Of a DNA stretch of 64,000 nucleotides, positions 58,160 through 64,000 are shown one piece after another. Every line of letters starts with the position of its first letter. The first letter of the stretch is position 1. The position numbers were made by a program, and so were the translations under genes. Source of the stretch: Diatrype stigma. Taxonomy: Eukaryota; Ascomycota; Sordariomycetes; Xylariales; Diatrypaceae. The notes beneath the pieces are model-generated. The model did no database searches, had not been told where the DNA came from, and saw only the letters and a program-made list of their open reading frames with translations. The stretch spans positions 1 through 64,000 of the forward strand of contig JAKJXP020000056.1 of NCBI GenBank assembly GCA_022225965.2. The letters run 5' to 3'.

Positions 58160-59399
58160 TTATTGTTTTGAAGAATAGGCTAGGAGACTTGCTCCTGATG
58201 ACTAATTATTCTTTCACCACTTAATGATTTACTTATACTAGATCCGTGGCTATACGCCGGTGCCGTCGAAAGCCGCTAAGCGAGCCCCCCTTTTCCCTTT
58301 TCCCCACCCCTTTAGCATCGACGTATAGTTAGTGAGCGAGTAGGTACTTGGCTACCTAACTGCGTAAGGCGCTATCTACAGGCCATCGAAGGGGCCCTCG
58401 GCGTGCTACCAGCATTGTTTTGCTCTCTTTCGGAATCCCGCGCGAAGAACCCCAGCGTGAATCACAGAAGTCCGACTCAAGTGATGTCTGCCTACCTCAT
58501 GCTCTTGACCAGGTATGGGGAGATCCCGAGCTACAAGCACATAGTAGGTAACGTGGGCGAGTGGATGGATGGTGGAACAAAACATACCATGCACCGACTA
58601 GAAGACGGGGCGGAATGGTATATCTGGCTAAGTAGACAGCTGGAATACATCCAAATGCCGAGGAAGAGACAACACACCCTGATCAGTGGCTTTGCTATTG
58701 GTAGGCCAGTTACTATACTAGTCGAGAAGCCTTCAGGGAAGCACATACACAAACACAGACATACAACATTGGAGAGAGACGGAGCTGGCGGTCTAACTGT
58801 CTTCTCTCCTAGTAGGTCACTTGGAGGAATCTCCCTGCTACTTGCATCAGCCATCGGCGGCATATACATGTATGCATGTACGTGGGCTGGAAAAGGGTTA
58901 GGAGAGGGGATGATGCTATCGTTTGCGTTAGGTAGTAGCGTTGCTTGAAAGTTCGTCGATCGGAACCCGTCCAAACACCAAGTCACTATGAAGATGTCCA
59001 ATAGCTCGACATGAGGTGCGTGCGTTTGATAGTTTAGTAACTGTGTTGTTTATGCGGTACATCTATAGGCCAGACAGTAAACCATGGGCTTTGCTAGCTG
59101 AGTAATTGGCTATCTTGGATGCACTGGATTTCAAATCACCAAGACTACATACAGCACAACTGTGCCACGCGCAACAAGAATCTGCCAGGGAGCTCGTACG
59201 TGAGATAGCAATCTTTATTTTGCCGATGAGAGCTGCACTACATGATTATGAGGGGCCCCCATGAAGTACCGTAACTAACTGTGCATGCGATGTAGGATGT
59301 GCACTTCTGCGGCGCGTAAAATACAAGAAAGGCAAAACAAACGATGATCCCTAAACTCCAGGAACTCCGCTCGTCTCGTCTCGTGTCCCCGGAAACCTA
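58160..59399. other. Intergenic, one unsupported open frame
   Basis: A 181-codon plus-strand frame (58403-58948) opens with GTG and its first ATG is 28 codons in. It has a hydrophobic C-terminal stretch (GGISLLLASAIGGIYMYA), but I recognise no family, and a 156-codon frame is open antisense to it. I do not call it as a gene. The rest has nothing notable. Confidence 0.4.
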
Positions 59400-62300
59400 C
59401 TAACCCTGCTTATCACGGAGATGTCTTGGGATGTACTTTCCAGTCGCACCAGAAGGCTTGAGCGCCTCGCCGCCCTGTGCTGCCGCTGGGGGAGGGGTGT
59501 TGCGGGCCGGGGGAGGAGTGCCACGGGCCGGGGGAGGAGTGCTACGGCCAAACTCTCTGCTTGGAGCACCACCATTAGCATGGCCGCCGGCTTGCTTAGC
59601 AGCCTCGCGCTCACGCCACGAGGGCTTGCTGCCAGCGAGAGGAAGACGGGGTGGTCCAGCGGAGGGACGCTCATTCGAGTCCGTCCGCTGCAGTGGACTG
59701 GCGGTGCGGACCGGCGCGGGCGGCGGCGCATCGCCACCGGCGGCAGCAGGCTTTGCTGCCTCACGATCGCGCCACGAGGGCTTGCCACCAGTAAGATTGA
59801 GTCGAGGCGGGCCCGAGGGTCTGTCGCTGGAATCTGTGCGCTCCATGGTGATAGGCTCCCGTCGCGCAGGAACACGCTCCCTCTCCTTCTCCTCCCGTCT
59901 CCTCGCCATGGCTTCCTCCTCTCTCTTCGCCTGTAGAGCAGCCTTCTCGAGAAGCTCCTGTCGCTCTATCTCACGCTGTTCCTTAAGTCGAGCGAATTCT
60001 CTCTTCTGTTCCTCAGCGCGCTTCTCACGCTCTTCCTTCTCCTTGGCGGCACGCTCTTCGGCCTCCCGCAGAGCTCTCTCCTTCTCTTCACGCTCCCTCT
60101 TCTCGCGTATCTTGCGCTCGCGGTACTCCTTCTTACGGAGGGCAATCTGCTTCTGGAGTTCACGATCGGCGTTCTGCCGACGACCTTCGAACTCATCGCG
60201 GCGGCGTTCATGAAGGGACTTCCTGAAGCTTTCGTAGATGGGCATCAACCTCTCAAGACGATGCTTAAGCTCAACACTCTCCTTGTGCTTCTCTTTAGAC
60301 TCCTTCAGGGTTTGTTCCTTCAGCGCCTCGTACGCAGCGAGATCGTGTTCCCGCTGTTTAGCATAGTCTTCAGGCAGCTTCTTGACTTCCTCCTTCCTGA
60401 AGGCACGCTCGAGATGATCGATGCGTTTTCCAGTGACCCGGAGTCTTTCGTTGATATCGTTCTTCTCCCGTTCAAGTTGTTGCAGCTTGAGAGCACGTAT
60501 GCGATTGCTGTCGAGGTCGTCGAGGTTCTCCACATCAATATCAATAGCATTAGGGCCGATCTTGAGGTCGGCAATCTGCTTCTTGATCTCCTCTTTGCGG
60601 ACACGGTCTCTCTCGTCCTTGAGACGCTTCTCTTCACGCTCCTTTTGCTCCTGGATCAAGCGCCGCTCCTCGGCTTCAGCTAAGGCCTGCTCCTGGAGTC
60701 GCTTCTGTCTTGCCTTCTCCTTCTCCCTCTTGGCATGCAGCTCCGAAGCCTCTTCCTTGCGCTTCTGGATGACTTCCTTCCGTGCCAGGATGTCACGATG
60801 CTCCTTCTCAGCGCCGGCCTGGGCTCTGGCGAGCGCCGCATTGCGAGCGTCAACCTGTCGCTGTCTATATGCTGGATCAATGTAGAAGCAAGTGGTATTG
60901 AGGACGGTGGCAAGTCTAGTGAGCTGAGAGCGGACAATCTCTGAAGGGGTGCTCTGGAGGCGCTGGACAGATCCGGTCTGGCCCTCAGCGGAGCCAGCTG
61001 CCGAACCAGCATGAACAGCCTTCGAAGAGGTAAAGACGTCCTTATCGAACTTGAGGACACCAGTGGCGTGATCCATACGGATCGACAAATCACCCTTCTT
61101 ATTTCCGTTCATGATGAACTTCTCAATGGTTCCCCGGGTGATCTGGTAGGGGTCGGGGAATTGTGCCAGACTCTCAACGAATGCCAGGTCAACCGTCTCG
61201 TATACCTGGGACAGTTGCTGGAAGAGCCGGGTTAGGATGACTTGTTGCAGAGGTAGAATGTACTTCTCCATCTCCGAGTCGGCACCGATCTTAGCAAGAA
61301 TTGGAGAGATCTTTTGACAGATGGAAAGAGGATGGAAGTCGACTTCAAGGATGTTGTAGAGATCTCTGATCTCGGGGCGGGCTCGCGTGAGGAGGGACTT
61401 GGCAAGAGCATCACCGAATAGACCAGAACGAGTTGGCGCGACAGACATACCCAGAAGATGGGTCAGGCGAGAGTTCTTGTTCTTCTTGGCCTCGTCGAAG
61501 TCAACCATAGCACCCCGCGATCGCGAAGTGCTGATGACCGGGATTGACAGGGCCGACAATAGGACGAAGGATGCAGCCTTCTGAAGATCAGCCTCGGAAG
61601 CGGAAGGGTTGTCCGACTTCTTGCTTTGGCCTGTGGCCACCAGAACGGCAGATTGTCGGAGTAGGTTGTAGTATCTAGACCATGCAGCGGCATGGAAAAG
61701 GTAGTTCTCGCCAACGAGGAAGATCCGGGTAAGCTTCTCGTAGTAGTTGGCCATCATGACATTCTTAGGAGGTCGCTTGCTCAGGTTCAACAAGGTATGG
61801 ATATCCTCCACACTTCGGAAAGCCTCCTGCCAAAGCTCTAGTTCGACGGCGACATTCAACTGCTGAAAGCGGGTCTCCAAATGGCGCTGTAAGGTATCCG
61901 GATCGTTCAGGTTGATAGCATGCATCTGAGACGAATACTTGGCGGCGGTCTGGACATGATTGCGCAGAAGCTCACAGAGTCGGCGGAACTCGGTCTTACG
62001 CTGGTATTTCTGGCAGAAGTCGAATGCCTGCATGGCAGTGCTCTGGTAGAGGAGCTCGAGTCTGGCATTGTTTCGGAGGATGTCGAGAACAGTGCGGTAG
62101 GCCTCCCAGAGGAACTTCAGCCACGGAGTAACGACGGCGCGTTCTGTGCGGTCTCGGGACTGCTCGCCGGAGACGGTGGCCAGAAGGATAGACTCGGGGG
62201 TCTCGGTGGCTTCCAAATCCTCGACATTGTCCGGGGCATTAGCTTCGATGGTGGACTGGACTTCGTCGGCCTTCTGTTGGGCAGCGGTGACCTTCTCGGC

Positions 62301-62597
62301 AGCGAGCTCGATGAACTTCTTAAGAACGAGTTCTATGGTGGCGATGTTGGTGTTCTGTGCGATATTCTTGTAGGAGTAGAGTGCATCCTTGGCAAGCTTG
62401 CCCTTCTTCTGCTCGACGGACAACTCGACCAAAAGGAGCATAACAGGCTCCAAGGAGGCGATGGGGACATTTCGAGATCGCTTGGAGGTGATATGGTCGT
62501 GGAGCAGGTTCAAGGCAGCAGGAACCTGGCTGACGCCAATCAGCTCATGTGCCCGTTTGAGGACATTCTCGGGCTTCTGATGCGGCGGCGGCGGCAT
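59400..62597 (-). CDS. tif32: Eukaryotic translation initiation factor 3 subunit A
   Basis: Single exon, 1,065 residues. The ATG at 62597 opens [20 protein letters not shown], the usual start; the frame extends 41 codons upstream but without ATG. The N-terminal half is the helical PCI module ([42 protein letters not shown]). From about 600 to 880 comes the long charged coiled coil, with [20 protein letters not shown]. The C-terminus carries two imperfect repeats of about 30 residues, each with PRLxLxGxKPSWRxREAAK, spaced by Ala/Pro-rich linkers, and ends [12 protein letters not shown]. eIF3a scaffolds the eIF3 complex on the 40S ribosome. A housekeeping gene, highly expressed. Confidence 0.95.
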   Translation of the reverse strand: MPPPPHQKPENVLKRAHELIGVSQVPAALNLLHDHITSKRSRNVPIASLEPVMLLLVELSVEQKKGKLAKDALYSYKNIAQNTNIATIELVLKKFIELAAEKVTAAQQKADEVQSTIEANAPDNVEDLEATETPESILLATVSGEQSRDRTERAVVTPWLKFLWEAYRTVLDILRNNARLELLYQSTAMQAFDFCQKYQRKTEFRRLCELLRNHVQTAAKYSSQMHAINLNDPDTLQRHLETRFQQLNVAVELELWQEAFRSVEDIHTLLNLSKRPPKNVMMANYYEKLTRIFLVGENYLFHAAAWSRYYNLLRQSAVLVATGQSKKSDNPSASEADLQKAASFVLLSALSIPVISTSRSRGAMVDFDEAKKNKNSRLTHLLGMSVAPTRSGLFGDALAKSLLTRARPEIRDLYNILEVDFHPLSICQKISPILAKIGADSEMEKYILPLQQVILTRLFQQLSQVYETVDLAFVESLAQFPDPYQITRGTIEKFIMNGNKKGDLSIRMDHATGVLKFDKDVFTSSKAVHAGSAAGSAEGQTGSVQRLQSTPSEIVRSQLTRLATVLNTTCFYIDPAYRQRQVDARNAALARAQAGAEKEHRDILARKEVIQKRKEEASELHAKREKEKARQKRLQEQALAEAEERRLIQEQKEREEKRLKDERDRVRKEEIKKQIADLKIGPNAIDIDVENLDDLDSNRIRALKLQQLEREKNDINERLRVTGKRIDHLERAFRKEEVKKLPEDYAKQREHDLAAYEALKEQTLKESKEKHKESVELKHRLERLMPIYESFRKSLHERRRDEFEGRRQNADRELQKQIALRKKEYRERKIREKREREEKERALREAEERAAKEKEEREKRAEEQKREFARLKEQREIERQELLEKAALQAKREEEAMARRREEKERERVPARREPITMERTDSSDRPSGPPRLNLTGGKPSWRDREAAKPAAAGGDAPPPAPVRTASPLQRTDSNERPSAGPPRLPLAGSKPSWREREAAKQAGGHANGGAPSREFGRSTPPPARGTPPPARNTPPPAAAQGGEALKPSGATGKYIPRHLRDKQG

Positions 62598-64000
62598 GGT
62601 GGGCAATCTCCTCGATGGAAAATAATGGAGGGAGATTGATGGGAGCCGGCGAGCCGGATGACGTTTGTAGTTGGGTGGGAGAGAACACAACACGGAGGAA
62701 GAGATTTTTCGAATTCCCAACCCTGTGCACGCTTTGTGTGGGATTTTTTCGGGGTTTTCGTTTGTCGGTTTTTTGGGGGGGTAACGCTTGGGAGGGGCTG
62801 CCTAACAGTGGCAGTGGCAGTGGGAAGTGGGCAGTGGCAGTGGGCAGTGGCAGTGGGCAGTGGCAGTCAGGCAGTGGGAAAGGCTCAGAGAGAAAAAGTC
62901 GGGTCCGTGCTTTCCCGTCCCGTCCGATAGTCCAGTCACGTGATAGCCTAAGTAGCCGTAGGTGCTTTGGTAGGATCTTATCTCCGATGGCTTGATGGCT
63001 TGATGGCTTGGATGGTCCCGTCTGACTGAATGGAAGTGACTGATTATCGGGCCATCAGGTGTCAGCACTGGAGAAGTATTGCCGCACTTGTCTTGTTCCA
63101 CGTTGGTAGGACTTCCAGCATGCGACCTGAGATAGGCTACCAAATGCTATCTACCCCCCAGGTCACAATCCTGCCATTATTACCAGTTTACATATACGCT
63201 ACAAACTCCCATGTAATCACTATATGTATTGTACATAGCAAAAGTATGCTATCACGCTGGCTATTAGGTCCAATGTCATAGGTATTGGATGTGTAAATAT
63301 CTTTAGCACTGAAAGTGTTAAGATTCATAGTCCTCTTAGAAACGTCATTTGTTAATAAGATATGCGGCACGTTTCAACTTAAGATAATTATTGTAATACG
63401 TCCCCTGGATTGAAAGCCAGCCTTACTGCACTGCACACTTGCAGCACCAACTCTGGTGGTATACCTACTATGTACTATGAAGTACTAACTACAGTCAGTT
63501 ATACATAAATGTAGGGCTCCAACACTGCGAGCACCTGCGCTAGGAAGTACCCAACCAAAAGGAGGAGGCATCCGTCTGATCTGGGGTGAGCTTAGGTAGG
63601 TACCTATGGCAGCGTTAAGAGAAGCTCCAAAAATTAGTCATTAGAACATTTCATTAGAGAAGCTATTGCGATCAAACGAGCCTAATATGTGAGCGAATGA
63701 TAGTACCACACCACTTGATGTGAACTTGATGTGGCATCTACACATCCTGTACGTAAACATACAAGCATTCGAGCTTTGCAAGATGCAAGACGCAAGAATT
63801 GAAATAACACCTGAAAGGAGTCCTAGATGTCACGTAATTACTATACATGAGAAGGGCTAGGCTGCGTGGCTGCTAGGCAGGCTGGGAAATTACAGACAAC
63901 AGAGCCTGCTGATGAAGGAATTCTCCCCCACAAAACTCGGCCCCCTTTACCCACCTCCAGCCATCCCCGGCCAATTGCAGTTTGCGAACCTTCACCAGGC
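62598..64000. other. eIF3a upstream region, no supported gene
   Basis: Promoter and 5' leader of eIF3a, holding the GCAGTGG repeat at 62805-62878. CT-rich, as expected of a strong fungal promoter on the minus strand. Past 63000 nothing is recognised. Confidence 0.5.
62805..62878 (+). repeat. GGCAGTGG-type tandem repeat in the eIF3a leader region
   Basis: About 74 bp made of short GGCAGTG/GGGCAGTGGCAGTG units, some 210 bp upstream of the eIF3a ATG. On the minus strand it is CACTGCC repeats. It could be a promoter spacer or a length-variable microsatellite; no protein is encoded. Confidence 0.8.

Noticed and set aside
59431..60213. 260-codon plus-strand frame opposite eIF3a
   Set aside because: Shadow of the charged coiled-coil part of eIF3a; Ser/Arg-rich without motifs.

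Overview
The window is nuclear DNA of a filamentous ascomycete (Pezizomycotina). Short 40-240 bp introns with GTAAGT/GTATGT donors and CTAAC-like branch points are typical of this group. So are a multidomain iterative polyketide synthase, a Zn2Cys6 regulator, an Atg17, and an AT-rich block with the look of repeat-induced point mutation (RIP). All exon joins below were worked out by hand from reading frame, splice signals and family conservation.

Layout. (1) 0-3 kb: a secreted pepsin-fold protein with no visible catalytic aspartates, and a small SMP-domain (LEA-like) protein. (2) About 3.2-33.7 kb: a secondary-metabolite cluster. In order it holds a short-chain dehydrogenase (SDR, -), a transcription factor with a fungal-specific domain but no visible zinc cluster (+), a P450 (+), a truncated SDR relic (-), a highly reducing polyketide synthase (-), a rhodopsin-domain membrane protein (+), a second P450 (+), an internally deleted alpha/beta hydrolase and a frameshifted glutathione S-transferase. 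(3) About 34.5-62.6 kb: ordinary conserved genes. These are Atg17, a riboflavin-kinase-like protein, a DUF218 protein, a Zn2Cys6 factor, a membrane-anchored AAA ATPase, a lectin-like membrane protein, an NTO1-type PHD protein, tRNA-His and eIF3a. They mark the end of the cluster.

The cluster looks like one in decay. The synthase (KS-AT-DH ... ER-KR-ACP) is split by about 5.2 kb of AT-rich DNA holding two head-to-tail copies of one degraded element. A 260-bp solo LTR with an intact 5-bp target duplication sits inside it, without RIP damage, and so arrived later. Two in-frame stops in the synthase (20571-20573 and 19416-19418) both fit C-to-T change at a CpA, the RIP signature. The block falls between a good donor and an acceptor in the same phase, so it may have landed in an intron. 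A 650-bp hAT-like non-autonomous element with an 8-bp target duplication sits in the synthase/membrane-protein divergent promoter region. The SDR, hydrolase and GST relics also fit a cluster losing function.

If the cluster ever worked as a unit, the synthase would build a reduced polyketide chain, the P450s and SDR would tailor it, the factor at 5.2-6.8 kb would be the local regulator, and the GST and hydrolase would be later-step or protective enzymes. The product cannot be told from sequence alone.
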